From: Bradyrhizobium septentrionale
GTDB taxonomy: Bacteria; Pseudomonadota; Alphaproteobacteria; Rhizobiales; Xanthobacteraceae
NCBI RefSeq assembly: GCF_011516645.4
Contig: NZ_CP088285.1
Span: 3,924,501-3,988,500, forward strand
Direction: 5' to 3'
DNA: 64,000 nucleotides
How positions within the stretch are numbered: position 1 is the first letter of the stretch; each line of letters begins with the position of its first letter. A program made the position numbers and the translations under genes. The notes beneath the pieces were generated by a model that was not told where the DNA came from, did no database searches, and was given only the letters and a program-made list of their open reading frames with translations. Positions 1-9,006 of the stretch are shown one piece after another.

Positions 1-417
1 GATCAAGCGATCGGCCGCTCGCGCGGCGGTCTGAGCACCAAGATACATATGGCCGTTCGAGGCTTGGGATGTCCGGTGCGGTTCACGCTTACCGCAGGTC
101 AGAAGGGCGATGCACCGCAAGCCGCCGCATTGATCGAAGGCTTATCCGCCGAGGTCGTCATGGCCGATACGGCCTATGACGCCGATCACTTGCGCCAAGC
201 CATCGCCGCCAAAGGCGCGCTCGCAGTCATCCCCAACAACCCGTCACGCGCGCTCAAATATCCGCTCGACAAGCATCTCTATGCCCAGCGTCATCTCGTC
301 GAATGCTGCTTCTCAAAGCTCAAGCAGTTCCGACGCGTCGCAACCCGCTTCGAAAAGACCGCCCGAAATTATCGCGCCGTCGTCACCCTCGCAGCCATCG
401 TCTTATGGATGCGATAA
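1..417 (+). CDS. IS5-family transposase, C-terminal part (cut by window start)
   Basis: The frame is open from base 1 (DQAIGRSRGGLSTKIHM...) to the TAA at 415-417, so the gene begins left of the window and the ATG at 49 is internal. The visible part carries the motif block typical of the IS5/IS427 ORF-B half: GRSRGGLSTKIH, then VVMADTAYDAD (a DDE aspartate region), IPNNPSRA, and the terminal block KHLYAQRHLVECCFSKLKQFRR, whose E lies in the Y-R-E-K-like signature. It would catalyse cut-and-paste transposition of its own element. No frameshift is visible in this part. Whether the upstream ORF-A half is intact cannot be seen. Confidence 0.85.
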   Translation, partial: DQAIGRSRGGLSTKIHMAVRGLGCPVRFTLTAGQKGDAPQAAALIEGLSAEVVMADTAYDADHLRQAIAAKGALAVIPNNPSRALKYPLDKHLYAQRHLVECCFSKLKQFRRVATRFEKTARNYRAVVTLAAIVLWMR

Positions 418-434
418 GTGTCCACACCACCTAG
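1..434 (+). mobile_element. Right end of an IS5-type insertion sequence
   Basis: The transposase stop is followed at once by GTGTCCACACC (417-427), whose complement GGTGTGGACAC looks like an IS terminal repeat; the element probably ends near 427-434. The left end is outside the window, so the inverted repeat and the target duplication cannot be confirmed. Confidence 0.5.
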
Positions 435-460
435 GGCGCGGTCGCGCCGCTATCTGGCTG

Positions 461-547
461 CGTAGGGTGGGTAGAGCGAAGCGAAACCCACCATCTCCGT
501 CCGCGGCAAGAAGCTGATGGGTTTCGCTGCGCTCTGCCCATCCTACG
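461..547. repeat. Palindromic dispersed repeat, family A copy 1
   Basis: The left arm GTAGGGTGGGTAGAGCGAAG pairs with the right arm GCGCTCTGCCCATCCTAC, both flanking GAAACCCA/TGGGTTTC. It could fold into a long hairpin between the IS end and the RTX gene. Related copies lie at 1991-2077 and, as half an element, at 36410-36441. Confidence 0.8.
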
Positions 548-558
548 GTGCCAGGCGC

Positions 559-1782
559 TTAGCCAAACTTGAACATGCTGGCGTCCAGCTGTGCTGGCGC
601 GATCCCGATCAGCCAGACTGCACTGCCTGCCGCGTCGGTGATGATGGTCGTGTTGATGCCAGGCGAATAGAACTCGGCCGCCTGAACATCGGCGAACGAA
701 TGCAGTGACGTGCCGGCGAAATTGACGAAGTCATTGACGCCGCCGGTGCTGAAGTCCTGGACAACCATGACCTCCGGCGTGCCGTCATTGATCGTGAAAG
801 TGTCGGAGCCGCCGCCGCCCCAGGCATAATCGACGCCGCCGCCACCGGTGATGTTGTCAGCGCCCGAGCCCATCAGGAAAACGTCGACGCCCGCGCCGCC
901 AATGACCGTGTCGCCGCCATTCGAGCCATAAACATAGTTCTGGCCTGAACCGCCGTAGATGAAATTGCCGTCGGTTTCGCCCGACGAGATGAAGATGTTG
1001 AGGCCGGAGCCGCCAACCATCGTATCGACGCCGGCACCGCCGTAGAAGTAGTTGGTGCCGATGCCGCCGTAGAGAAAGTCCGCGCCGTCGCCGCCGTACA
1101 TGACGTTGACGTCGGAAGCCGTCGCTCCGCCGCTTCCGATCAATGTGTCATCGCCGCTGCCACCGAACAGATAGTTGAACCCGGTGCCTCCGTAGATGAA
1201 GTCGTTGCCTTCTGCGCCCAGGAGCACGTCAAGTCCATCGCCCCCGACCAGCGTGTCATCGCCGCCATAGGCATAGATGTAATCATTGCCGTTTCCGCCA
1301 TAGGCCGCGTCATCGCCGATCGTTCCAATGAGGATGTCATTGCTCGCCGAGCCGGACAGCAATTGGCCGGCAACCAGGTCAAAGCCGCCGTCGCTGAAGG
1401 GGCCGGCGGAATAGACCACCGATGTCGTGCCGAACACCCCCGGATGGATTGATGAATCTGCAAAAAGCTCGTTCGGCGCAATTGAGGTCGTGAAGGTGAA
1501 GCCGGTGAGCGATTGGCCGGGCTGCAGCGCGGTGGCGGTGGAGTCTGCGACCCAACGGACGCTGTAGCCGTTCGCCGGGGGGACACCATCCGTGATGCTT
1601 GCGGTCCATCCCGAAGGGGCTACGAAGGTCGGAATCTCGCTCAGGTAGCCCTGGCCGGGCAGCCAGGAGAACCAGAATGTACCAATCGGGGTGGTACCAT
1701 TGTCGATCAAGGTGATCGTGTACTGATAGCTTGTCGGGGAAAGCTGCACGAATCCGATGAACGCGGATGCATTTTCAGCCAT
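559..1782 (-). CDS. RTX-type calcium-binding repeat protein
   Basis: 407 aa. About the first 130 residues form a beta-rich non-repeat domain with no signal peptide. From about residue 140 to 340 come glycine/aspartate nonapeptide repeats (GGNGNDYIY, GGDGLDVLL, GGSGDDTLI, GGAGVDTMV and others), which form the Ca2+-binding parallel beta-roll of RTX proteins. The last 70 residues have the SDTFTIND...VVQDFSTG block often found at the C-terminal secretion end of type I substrates. Export by a type I ABC system is therefore expected, but no such system is encoded nearby. The start is supported by GGGAGG six bases before the ATG. Several repeats lack the second Asp (GGTGFNYLF, GGIGTNYFY), so calcium binding may be partial. 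The molecular role is unknown. Confidence 0.85.
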   Translation of the reverse strand: MAENASAFIGFVQLSPTSYQYTITLIDNGTTPIGTFWFSWLPGQGYLSEIPTFVAPSGWTASITDGVPPANGYSVRWVADSTATALQPGQSLTGFTFTTSIAPNELFADSSIHPGVFGTTSVVYSAGPFSDGGFDLVAGQLLSGSASNDILIGTIGDDAAYGGNGNDYIYAYGGDDTLVGGDGLDVLLGAEGNDFIYGGTGFNYLFGGSGDDTLIGSGGATASDVNVMYGGDGADFLYGGIGTNYFYGGAGVDTMVGGSGLNIFISSGETDGNFIYGGSGQNYVYGSNGGDTVIGGAGVDVFLMGSGADNITGGGGVDYAWGGGGSDTFTINDGTPEVMVVQDFSTGGVNDFVNFAGTSLHSFADVQAAEFYSPGINTTIITDAAGSAVWLIGIAPAQLDASMFKFG

Positions 1783-1990
1783 GACGGGCCTCCCTGATCA
1801 GTGCGGCCGAACATTAAGTTGTTGGAATTTAATCGACTTGAGCCGAAATCAGCGCAGCATCAATGCTCTGCGTGTTGACCAAACACCGGGGCGCCTGGGA
1901 AATTCCGGCAAGCTCGGGGGAGGCGGGACGAAAAAGCTGGTCCGCGGAGGGAACCCTTCGTCCGGCACAGATTGCACGTAGCCGGCCCTG

Positions 1991-2077
1991 CGCAGGGTGG
2001 GTCAAGCGCAGCGAAACCTACCATCTCAATGCACGGCACGAAGTTGATGGGTTTCGCTACGCCCTACCCATCCTGCG
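1991..2077. repeat. Palindromic dispersed repeat, family A copy 2
   Basis: CGCAGGGTGGGTCAAGCGCA pairs with CCCTACCCATCCTGCG across the same GAAACC/GGTTTC-type core as the copy at 461-547. The arms have diverged slightly. Confidence 0.75.
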
Positions 2078-2120
2078 AAGCTACAACGCGGCGATCCCCA
2101 GCTATCGCGACGCCCAAAAC

Positions 2121-2212
2121 TGTCATCGCCCGCGAAAGCGGGCGATCCAGTATTCCAGAGACAGTGGCGATTGAAACGAGAGGCCGCGGCGTACTGGGTC
2201 GCCCGGTCCAGT
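2121..2212. repeat. Dispersed repeat, family B copy 1
   Basis: Begins TGTCATCGCCCGCGAAAGCG, which is itself a short hairpin (CGCCCGC/GCGGGCG), and contains ATCCAGTATTCCAGAGAC and GGCCGCGGCGTACTGG. Fuller copies at 38943-39046 and 55574-55678 carry the same modules in a different order. Confidence 0.75.
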
Positions 2213-2314
2213 CTACGCCAAGGCTTCGACGAGGCCATAATCATTGGCGCGCCGAAGCTTTAGCGAAGGCGGCGAGCCGGGCGACGACAGCCAGGTTTGC
2301 GGCGAAAGCTCAGC

Positions 2315-2800
2315 TCAGAGCTGCCCGAGCAGCGTGTCGCCGCCGGAGACTTCGACCTTGCCCGGAGCGGGTTCGAGGTTGAGCTTCTTCACCACGCCGT
2401 CCTCGACCAGCATCGAGTAGCGCTTGGAGCGGATGCCGAGGCCGTTGCCGGAGGCGTCGAGCTCCATGCCGATCGCCTTGGCGAAGTCGGCATTGCCGTC
2501 GGCGAGGAACACGGCTTCGTCGCGCTGGTCGGTGTCGCGCTTCCAGGCGTTCATCACGAAGGCGTCGTTGACCGAGACGATCGCGATGGTGTCGACGCCC
2601 TTGTTCTTCAAGGCGTAGGCGTTGAGGAAGATGCTCGGCAGATGCATCTTGTGGCAGGTGCCGGTGTAGGCGCCGGGCACTGCGAACAGGGCGACCTTCT
2701 TGCCCTTGAAAATGTCGTCGGTGGTTTTGACCTGCGGCCCTTCGGCGGTCATGACGCGAAACTTGGTTTCCGGCAGCTTGTCGCCAACATTGATCGTCAT
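2315..2800 (-). CDS. Peroxiredoxin (Prx5/AhpE-like thiol peroxidase)
   Basis: 161 aa from the ATG at 2800, preceded by GGGAGAA; an in-frame upstream extension has no ribosome site and does not resemble the family. The peroxidatic cysteine is Cys49 in the context PGAYTGTCHKMHLP, matching the Prx5 P-x-x-x-T-x-x-C signature. No clear second resolving cysteine is visible, which suggests a 1-Cys or glutathione/thioredoxin-dependent mode. It is a cytosolic enzyme reducing hydrogen peroxide and alkyl hydroperoxides. Length and full co-linearity fit the family. It stands alone upstream of a DUF924 gene, with a 108-bp gap. Confidence 0.9.
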   Translation of the reverse strand: MTINVGDKLPETKFRVMTAEGPQVKTTDDIFKGKKVALFAVPGAYTGTCHKMHLPSIFLNAYALKNKGVDTIAIVSVNDAFVMNAWKRDTDQRDEAVFLADGNADFAKAIGMELDASGNGLGIRSKRYSMLVEDGVVKKLNLEPAPGKVEVSGGDTLLGQL

Positions 2801-2908
2801 CGGTGTTCTCCCTCGGTGAAGCGGAAATGTCTTAGACCCGGCGGCCGGACGGCACAATACGACCTGGCGGAAGAACGGCAATGCCGGAGGCTGGTCACCG
2901 TTCCGTCA

Positions 2909-3466
2909 TCAGCCGGAAAACCCGCCGGCGTCGAGAAATGCCTGCTCATCCGCGGTGGTTTGGCGGCCGAGGACGCGGTTACGGTGCGGGAAGCGGCCGA
3001 ACCGGCGGATGATGTCGGCGTGGTCCTCGGCATATCTGAGGTTGTCGGGATGGCCGCCGCATTGCCGAAACAGCGCCACGCAGCGCTGCTGGTCGGCGAG
3101 ATGCTCCGAATGCTCGAAAGGCAGATAGAGGAATTCGCGCAGCAGCGGATCGATCCGCGCGTCGACGCCGCGGTCGATGGCCCGGCCTGCCACCTCGCGC
3201 GCCAGCGGATCGCTGGAAAAAGTCTTGGCGTCGTTGCGAAACAGATTGCGGGGAAACTGGTCGAGCACGATGGTCAGCGCCAGGGCGCCGTCGTCGTTCG
3301 CCTCCCATGACGACAGCTCGCCGGCAGCCGCCTTCTGCCAGGTGACGAGGAAGCGGCTGCGGATCTCGGCATCGAACGCGTCGTCGCGCGTGTACCAGCG
3401 GTCACGGCCGGCCTTTAGCCAGAAGGTGATGATATCGGCCGGCGTCGCGAGGCGCGCGTCAGTCAT
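2909..3466 (-). CDS. DUF924 family protein
   Basis: 185 aa from the ATG at 3466. The family features are visible: IITFWLKAGRDRWYTRDDAFD at the N-terminus, LTIVLDQFPRNLFRNDAKTFSSDPLA in the middle (the LDQFPRN motif is diagnostic), and FLYLPFEHSEHLADQQRCV. The fold is a TPR-like all-helical bundle; the biochemical role is unknown. It lies 25 bp downstream of fadD on the same strand, so co-transcription with fatty-acid activation is plausible. An upstream ATG/GTG extension overlapping fadD was rejected because it is arginine-rich and not family-like. Confidence 0.85.
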   Translation of the reverse strand: MTDARLATPADIITFWLKAGRDRWYTRDDAFDAEIRSRFLVTWQKAAAGELSSWEANDDGALALTIVLDQFPRNLFRNDAKTFSSDPLAREVAGRAIDRGVDARIDPLLREFLYLPFEHSEHLADQQRCVALFRQCGGHPDNLRYAEDHADIIRRFGRFPHRNRVLGRQTTADEQAFLDAGGFSG

Positions 3467-3491
3467 GTCCAACGCTCGCCTCGCCGGTCTC

Positions 3492-5174
3492 TTACGCCGC
3501 AGCCTTCTTCTCGTCGCGCAGCTCGCGGCGCAGGATCTTGCCGACATTGGTCTTCGGCAAATCGGTCCTGAACTCGATCTGCTTCGGCACCTTGTAGGCG
3601 GTGAGCTGGGTGGCGCTGAACTTGATGATGTCCTCGGCGGTAATGTTCGGGTCCTTCTTGACCACGAAGGCCTTCACCGCCTCGCCGGACTTCGCGTCGG
3701 GCACGCCGATCACGGCGCACTCGAGCACGCCCGGATGGCTCGCGAGCACTTCCTCGATCTCGTTGGGATAGACGTTGAAGCCCGAGACCAGGATCATATC
3801 CTTCTTGCGATCGACGATCTTGGTGTATCCCCGCTCGTCCATCACGCCGATGTCGCCGGTGCGGAAATAGCCGTCCGCGGTCATCACGCGCGCGGTCTCG
3901 TCCGGCCTGTTCCAGTAACCCGACATCACCTGCGGACCCTTGGCGCAGATCTCGCCGGCCTCGCCGATCGGCAGTTCATTGCCGTCGTCGTCACGGATCG
4001 AGAGCCATGTCGACGGCACGGGCAGGCCGATCGTCCCGGAGAACTCTTCGATCGTCGCGGGATTGCATGTCAGGGTCGGTGAGGTCTCCGACAGGCCATA
4101 GCCTTCCGACAGCGAGGTGCCGGTGACTTTCAGCCATTTTTCCGCGACCGGCCTTTGCGTCGCCATGCCGCCGCCGTTGGCGATCTTCAACTTGGAGAAG
4201 TCGAGCTTGTCGAAGCCGGGCGTGTTCAGCAAGCCATTGTAGAGCGTGTTGACCGCCGGAAAGAAGCTGACCTGGTACTTCGACAATTCCTTGATGAAGC
4301 CGGCCATGTCGCGCGGGTTCGGGATCAGCAGATTGGTTCCGCCAGTTCGCACGCCAAGCAGGTAACACGCGGTCAGTGCGAAGATGTGATAAAGCGGCAG
4401 CGCGCAGACGATGATCATATTGTCGACATGCGGCGGCTTCTTCAGCGCCGGCTGCAGCCAGGCGTCGTTCTGCAGCACGTTGGCGAGCACGTTCTGGTGG
4501 ATCAGCGTGGCGCCCTTGGACACGCCCGTGGTGCCGCCGGTATATTGCAGGAAGGCGACGTCCTGGCGCGTCAGCGTGGGCTTGGTGAGCTTCATGCCGC
4601 GACCGGCCGACAGCGCGTCGTTGAACGAGACCGCGCCCGGGATCGACCAGGCCGGCACCATCTTCTTCACCCGGCGTATCACCAGATTGACGATTACGCC
4701 CTTGAAGCCGAGCAGGTCGCCCATGCTGCCGACGATCACCTGCTTCACCGCGGTGTTGGGCAGCACCTTCTGCACGGTGGTGGCAAAGTTCTCCAGCACG
4801 ATGATCGCCTCCGCGCCGGAATCCTTGAGCTGATGCTCGAGCTCGCGCGGGGTGTAGAGCGGATTGACGTTGACCACGGCATAGCCGGCGCGCAGCACGG
4901 CGGCGGTCGCAACCGGATATTGCAGCACGTTCGGCATCATCAGCGCGACCCGCGCCCCCTTCTGCAGGCCCTTGCTCTGCAGGTAGGCGCCGAGCGCCGA
5001 CGACATCTCGTCGAGCTCGCGATAGGTGATCGACTTGTCCATGCAGATGAACGCCTTGCGATCGGCGAACTTCTTGAAGCTCTCTTCCAGCAATTCGACC
5101 AGCGACGAATATTGCGTGACGTCGATATCGGCGGGCACGCCGGCCGGATAGTGCTTGAGCCAGATGCGCTCCAT
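3492..5174 (-). CDS. fadD: Long-chain fatty-acid-CoA ligase
   Basis: 560 aa from the ATG at 5174, with GAGAGGGG nine bases upstream; the TTG at 5183 is also in frame but sits too close to this site. It activates long-chain fatty acids with ATP to acyl-CoA, feeding beta-oxidation or lipid synthesis. Visible adenylate-forming motifs are YTGGTTGVSKGA (P-loop-like A3), GYGLSETSP (A5), YFRTGDIGVMDERGY (A7/A8) and DRKKDMILVSGFNVYPNEIE (the FACS signature), followed by the terminal GKILRRELR lysine region. Full length and co-linear with FadD proteins. The DUF924 gene follows closely. Confidence 0.92.
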   Translation of the reverse strand: MERIWLKHYPAGVPADIDVTQYSSLVELLEESFKKFADRKAFICMDKSITYRELDEMSSALGAYLQSKGLQKGARVALMMPNVLQYPVATAAVLRAGYAVVNVNPLYTPRELEHQLKDSGAEAIIVLENFATTVQKVLPNTAVKQVIVGSMGDLLGFKGVIVNLVIRRVKKMVPAWSIPGAVSFNDALSAGRGMKLTKPTLTRQDVAFLQYTGGTTGVSKGATLIHQNVLANVLQNDAWLQPALKKPPHVDNMIIVCALPLYHIFALTACYLLGVRTGGTNLLIPNPRDMAGFIKELSKYQVSFFPAVNTLYNGLLNTPGFDKLDFSKLKIANGGGMATQRPVAEKWLKVTGTSLSEGYGLSETSPTLTCNPATIEEFSGTIGLPVPSTWLSIRDDDGNELPIGEAGEICAKGPQVMSGYWNRPDETARVMTADGYFRTGDIGVMDERGYTKIVDRKKDMILVSGFNVYPNEIEEVLASHPGVLECAVIGVPDAKSGEAVKAFVVKKDPNITAEDIIKFSATQLTAYKVPKQIEFRTDLPKTNVGKILRRELRDEKKAAA

Positions 5175-5352
5175 GGTGGTCAATCCCCTCTCTCAAAATT
5201 GCCTGATGTCCCGGATTGCTTCCGGGTTTCCGGCGCTTTGGCCGGTACTTGGTCGGCTGTTGGCCGCGTTATTTTCGGCAGTATTGAGCAATGCCGCGGT
5301 CAATGGCAAGCCGCGCTATCGACGCATCGGGAATAGGAGGGCCGGCTGGCTG

Positions 5353-6777
5353 CTAGCCGGCCGGCTTGGCGTCGGCCTTCGGCTTGTCGGCCGCCTTCGG
5401 CTTTGCCGCCACGGGCTTCGCTGCCGCGGGCTTTGCGGTGGCGGCAGGCTTTGCGGCCGCCGGCTTGTCCGCGGCCGGCTTCGCAGCTGCGGAATCTGGC
5501 TTGGCGTTGGCGTGACGCACCGGCTTGGCCGCCGGCTTGTCGGATTTGGCGTCGCCCTTGTCGGCCGCCGCATCGGGCTTCTTGGCCGTGACGCGGGTGT
5601 GCTTGCCCTTGCCGCGCTTGACCGGCTGCATCTTCTCGGTGTCGGCCTCGACGGCGGCGATCAACGCAGCGCCGGTCTTGGTCGGCCCCGTATAAACCAC
5701 GACCGGCTCCGACGCCGCCGGCGCCTGCGCCAGCATCTCTGACGGTTTCGGCATCGCGGCCTGCAGGCCGGCGGCGAAGAAGGCCACGCCACCTTCACCG
5801 TTGGTGCTGGAGCTTCCGGCGCTGGCGACGGTGTCCTCGCCGTCCTCGTCGCTGGCCGGCCGCTTGTGCTTGCCGCCGCACATCTCCTCGCGCAGGTTCG
5901 GCGGCGAGGCATCGATCGGCACCAGATTGTCGACGGTGCCGAGCGAAGGCCGCAGCCACGCCAGCCCGTTATTATTGGCAAAGCCGCGATCCAGGAGCTG
6001 CGCGGCGCGGATCGCACGCATGCGGCCCGAGGAGGCGCCGAGCACCACGGCGATCAGCCGCTTGCCGTCGCGCGTCGCCGAGGCCACCAGATTGTAGCCT
6101 GAGGCGCAGATGAAGCCGGTCTTGAAGCCGTCGGCGCCGGGATAGCGGCCGATCAGCTTGTTGAAGTTCGGCGTGATGCGGCGGCCGAAGCGGATCGACG
6201 GGATGTGGACGAAATATTCGTATTCCGGCAGGTCGCGGATGATGGCGCGGGCGAGGATCGCCATGTCGCGCGCCGAGGTGATCTGGCCGTCGGCGGGCAG
6301 GCCGTTCGGGTTGACGTAGCTCGTTTGCGTCATGCCGAGCTTTTGCGCGGTCTGGTTCATCATCCCGGCAAAGCCGTCGATCGAGCCGCCGATGCCCTCG
6401 GCCAGCACCACGGCCATGTCGTTGGCCGACTTCACCAGCATCATCTTCAGCGCGTTGTCGACGGTGACCTGGGTGCCGGGCCGGAAGCCCATCTTCGAGG
6501 GCGACTGCGACGACGCGGTCGGCGAGACGGTGAGCAAGGTGTTGAGTGACACGCGGCCGTCCTTGACCGCCTTCAACGTCACATAGGCCGTCATCATCTT
6601 GCTGAGCGAAGCCGGATACCACGGCATCGTCGCATTGTCGGCCTGCAGCACCTTGCCGGAATCGGCCTCGACGACCAGCAGCGCCTCGGCCTGCGCCATC
6701 CGCGGCGTTGCGATGGCGAGCATCGCAACAGCCAGAATCCATTTCAACGACGGGCGCAGCGGGCGAGGAAAATGCAC
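5353..6777 (-). CDS. D-alanyl-D-alanine carboxypeptidase (peptidase S11) with Lys/Ala-rich tail
   Basis: 474 aa from a GTG start. An N-terminal signal peptide (WILAVAMLAIATPRMAQA) directs it to the periplasm. The penicillin-binding motifs are present: SLSK (Ser57-Lys60, nucleophile), SAND (SxN) and KTG in GFKTGFICASGYN. It trims the terminal D-Ala of peptidoglycan pentapeptides and controls crosslinking. After about residue 330 comes a roughly 140-residue low-complexity tail of Ala, Lys, Pro and Asp (repeated AAKP/ADKP units), which replaces the usual C-terminal beta domain and amphipathic anchor. The tail is probably a flexible wall- or membrane-associating region. The start is not firmly fixed because no strong ribosome site is visible. 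Confidence 0.9.
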   Translation of the reverse strand: MHFPRPLRPSLKWILAVAMLAIATPRMAQAEALLVVEADSGKVLQADNATMPWYPASLSKMMTAYVTLKAVKDGRVSLNTLLTVSPTASSQSPSKMGFRPGTQVTVDNALKMMLVKSANDMAVVLAEGIGGSIDGFAGMMNQTAQKLGMTQTSYVNPNGLPADGQITSARDMAILARAIIRDLPEYEYFVHIPSIRFGRRITPNFNKLIGRYPGADGFKTGFICASGYNLVASATRDGKRLIAVVLGASSGRMRAIRAAQLLDRGFANNNGLAWLRPSLGTVDNLVPIDASPPNLREEMCGGKHKRPASDEDGEDTVASAGSSSTNGEGGVAFFAAGLQAAMPKPSEMLAQAPAASEPVVVYTGPTKTGAALIAAVEADTEKMQPVKRGKGKHTRVTAKKPDAAADKGDAKSDKPAAKPVRHANAKPDSAAAKPAADKPAAAKPAATAKPAAAKPVAAKPKAADKPKADAKPAG

Positions 6778-6979
6778 GAGTCCGGTTCCGGTCCTTTGAG
6801 ACCCGCCTTAAAACAAGGAGGTCTTGCGATTGTAGCGTACGGGTTTCAAGCGTGTCCGGTGCCGCGTTGCGGCGATGCAAACCCTATACCGGCTTGCCGG
6901 CAGAGAACAGAGGCCGGCGGATTATATCGTGGACGAAATCGGCTGAATTTCGGCAGCCGCCTCAATTGGAAGGCCGGAA

Positions 6980-8758
6980 TTATGGTGTCTCGATGCCGGC
7001 GCGTGCCTGCTCATGGACCATGAACTGGGCCCGTGCGAGCTCGGCAAAACGCCCGCCTTTCGCCACCAGTTCATCGAAAGTTCCGCTTTCGATCACCCGT
7101 CCCTGGTCGAACAGCAGGATGCGGGTGGCGTGGCGGATGGTGGACAGGCGGTGCGCGATCACAAATGTGGTGCGACCCTTCATCACTTCATCGAGAGCGG
7201 CATTCACCTTGGCCTCGGTGACGGCGTCGAGCGCGCTGGTCGCCTCGTCGAGGATCAGGATCGGCGGATCCTTCAACAGCGCACGCGCGATCGACAGCCG
7301 CTGCCGTTCGCCGCCTGAGAGCATGCGGCCGCGTTCGCCGGCATGGGTGTCGAATTTCTTGTCGCTGCGCTCGATGAAATCCAGCGCCTGCGCGCGCGCT
7401 GCGGCGGTACGCAGTTCCTCATCGGTCGCGTCGGGCTTGCCGACGCGCAGATTGTCGGCGAGCGAGCGATTGAACAGCAGCGCCTCCTGGAACACCACGC
7501 CGATGTTCCGCCGCAGCGCCGTCAGCTTCAGCGCGCGGATGTCCATACCGTCGACCTTGATGATGCCGGATTGCGGATCGAACGCGCGATGCAACAGCGC
7601 GATCGCGGTGGACTTGCCGGCACCGGTCGAACCGACCAGCGCGATGGTCTGGCCGGGCAGTGCGGTGAAGGAGAGATCCTCGATCGCCGGCCGCTTGCCG
7701 TCATAGGAGAACGAGACGTCGTTGAACTCGACCAGCCCGGACAGCCGTCCGGGATCGACCGCACCCGGCCGGTCGCGCACCGCCGGCACCGCATCGAGCA
7801 CGTCGAAGAACTCCTGCAGGCGCGGTGCTTCCATGAACACATTGTTGATGAAGCTCACCACCTGCTCGAGCTTCTGGATCAGCATGGTGGCGAACGAGAC
7901 GAACATCACGATCTCGCCGACCGTGGTGAGACCTTCGTTGTGGAGCGCGATGCCGACGGTGAAGATCGCGAGCACCGTGATGGTGGTCGAGGCGCGGGTG
8001 ATCACGGTGACCAGCGCCCACCATGACAGCACCGGCATCTGCACCGCGAGCAGCTTGTCGGCGACGTAGCGCAGGCCCTGCACCTCGGAGTCGATCCGCA
8101 CGAAGCTTTGCACCAGCGCGACATTGCCGAGCGCGTCGGAGGCGCGCGCCGAGAGGTCGCTGTAATAGGCCTCGACCTCGCTCTGCATGCCGTAGGTCTT
8201 GCGCACCACCAGCGTGGTCAGCACGGTGAACACGACGCAGAGCGCGAACAGCAGGATCGCCAGCCGCCAGTTGATGTAGAGCGCGAGCGGCAGCAGCACG
8301 ATCAGCGACATGATCGCGGCGAAATGCTCGCGGAAGAAGCCGAGCCAGAGCCGCCACAGCGCATCGGTGCCGTTCAGCATCACCTTCATCAGCCGCCCGG
8401 AATGGGTGCCGGAGTGGAAGGTCAGCGGCAGCTGCAGGATGTGCTCGAAGTAATCGGTCAGCACCGCCTGGCGCTGGCGGTGCGCCAGCCGGTCGGCCTG
8501 CAACGCGACGATCGCGCTGCAGCCGATCGTGAACAGGCCGAACGCCGCCCAGGCGACGAGCAGCGGCCACGCCGAGTTCGTCGCGAACAATCCGGTGACC
8601 GGCCGGCCCGACAGCACGTCGACGATCTTGCCGAACAGCACCGGCTCGGCGAATTGCGCGCCGGCGAGCAGCATGTTGGCGGCCGCCAGGATCCAGCCGA
8701 GCCGCGCTTCCTTGCCGAGCAGTTCGAGGACGCGGGTATAGAGGCGGAGCATGGACAT
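6980..8758 (-). CDS. ndvA: Cyclic beta-glucan exporter, ABC ATP-binding/permease protein NdvA-like
   Basis: 592 aa. The N-terminal half is an ABC-type exporter membrane domain with six predicted helices (residues about 15-310). The C-terminal half is a nucleotide-binding domain with Walker [11 protein letters not shown]-loop [10 protein letters not shown], signature [16 protein letters not shown], Walker [12 protein letters not shown] and switch IAHRLST. The opening [20 protein letters not shown] and the overall length match NdvA/ChvA, which moves cyclic beta-glucan to the periplasm, where it matters for osmotic adaptation and plant infection. NdvB, the synthase, is not in the window. A lipid or drug exporter is the alternative. 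Confidence 0.88.
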   Translation of the reverse strand: MSMLRLYTRVLELLGKEARLGWILAAANMLLAGAQFAEPVLFGKIVDVLSGRPVTGLFATNSAWPLLVAWAAFGLFTIGCSAIVALQADRLAHRQRQAVLTDYFEHILQLPLTFHSGTHSGRLMKVMLNGTDALWRLWLGFFREHFAAIMSLIVLLPLALYINWRLAILLFALCVVFTVLTTLVVRKTYGMQSEVEAYYSDLSARASDALGNVALVQSFVRIDSEVQGLRYVADKLLAVQMPVLSWWALVTVITRASTTITVLAIFTVGIALHNEGLTTVGEIVMFVSFATMLIQKLEQVVSFINNVFMEAPRLQEFFDVLDAVPAVRDRPGAVDPGRLSGLVEFNDVSFSYDGKRPAIEDLSFTALPGQTIALVGSTGAGKSTAIALLHRAFDPQSGIIKVDGMDIRALKLTALRRNIGVVFQEALLFNRSLADNLRVGKPDATDEELRTAAARAQALDFIERSDKKFDTHAGERGRMLSGGERQRLSIARALLKDPPILILDEATSALDAVTEAKVNAALDEVMKGRTTFVIAHRLSTIRHATRILLFDQGRVIESGTFDELVAKGGRFAELARAQFMVHEQARAGIETP

Positions 8759-8885
8759 GCCGGCGGGACTCGTAAGCGGTGGACGCTAGGCCATTCTAAG
8801 CCGGGATCGCTGCGGAGAACTACCCACTTTCCCTCGTTGGTCCACACACTCCGACCTCATCCCGACGAGGAGGCGAACAAACAGC

Positions 8886-8971
8886 CCGTCATTGCGAGGA
8901 GCAAAGCGACGAAGCAATCCATCGCTCGGCATTTGCGGTGGGATGGATTGCTTCGCTTCGCTCGCAATGAC
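8886..8971. repeat. Dispersed palindromic repeat, family C copy 1
   Basis: CGTCATTGCGAGGAGCAAAG pairs with CTTCGCTCGCAATGACG, and GCAATCCATC pairs with GATGGATTGC inside. The whole unit is a long interrupted palindrome. A second copy is at 46720-46804. Confidence 0.85.
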
Positions 8972-9006
8972 GGCGGAGGGGCCGATTTCTTAGCTTGCGG
9001 GAGGCC

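Larger units (their letters stand above)
1783..2314. other. Intergenic stretch carrying two repeat elements
   Basis: No convincing gene is present. It holds a palindromic family A repeat (1991-2077) and a family B repeat (2121-2212). The short open frames here are built from repeat DNA. Confidence 0.6.
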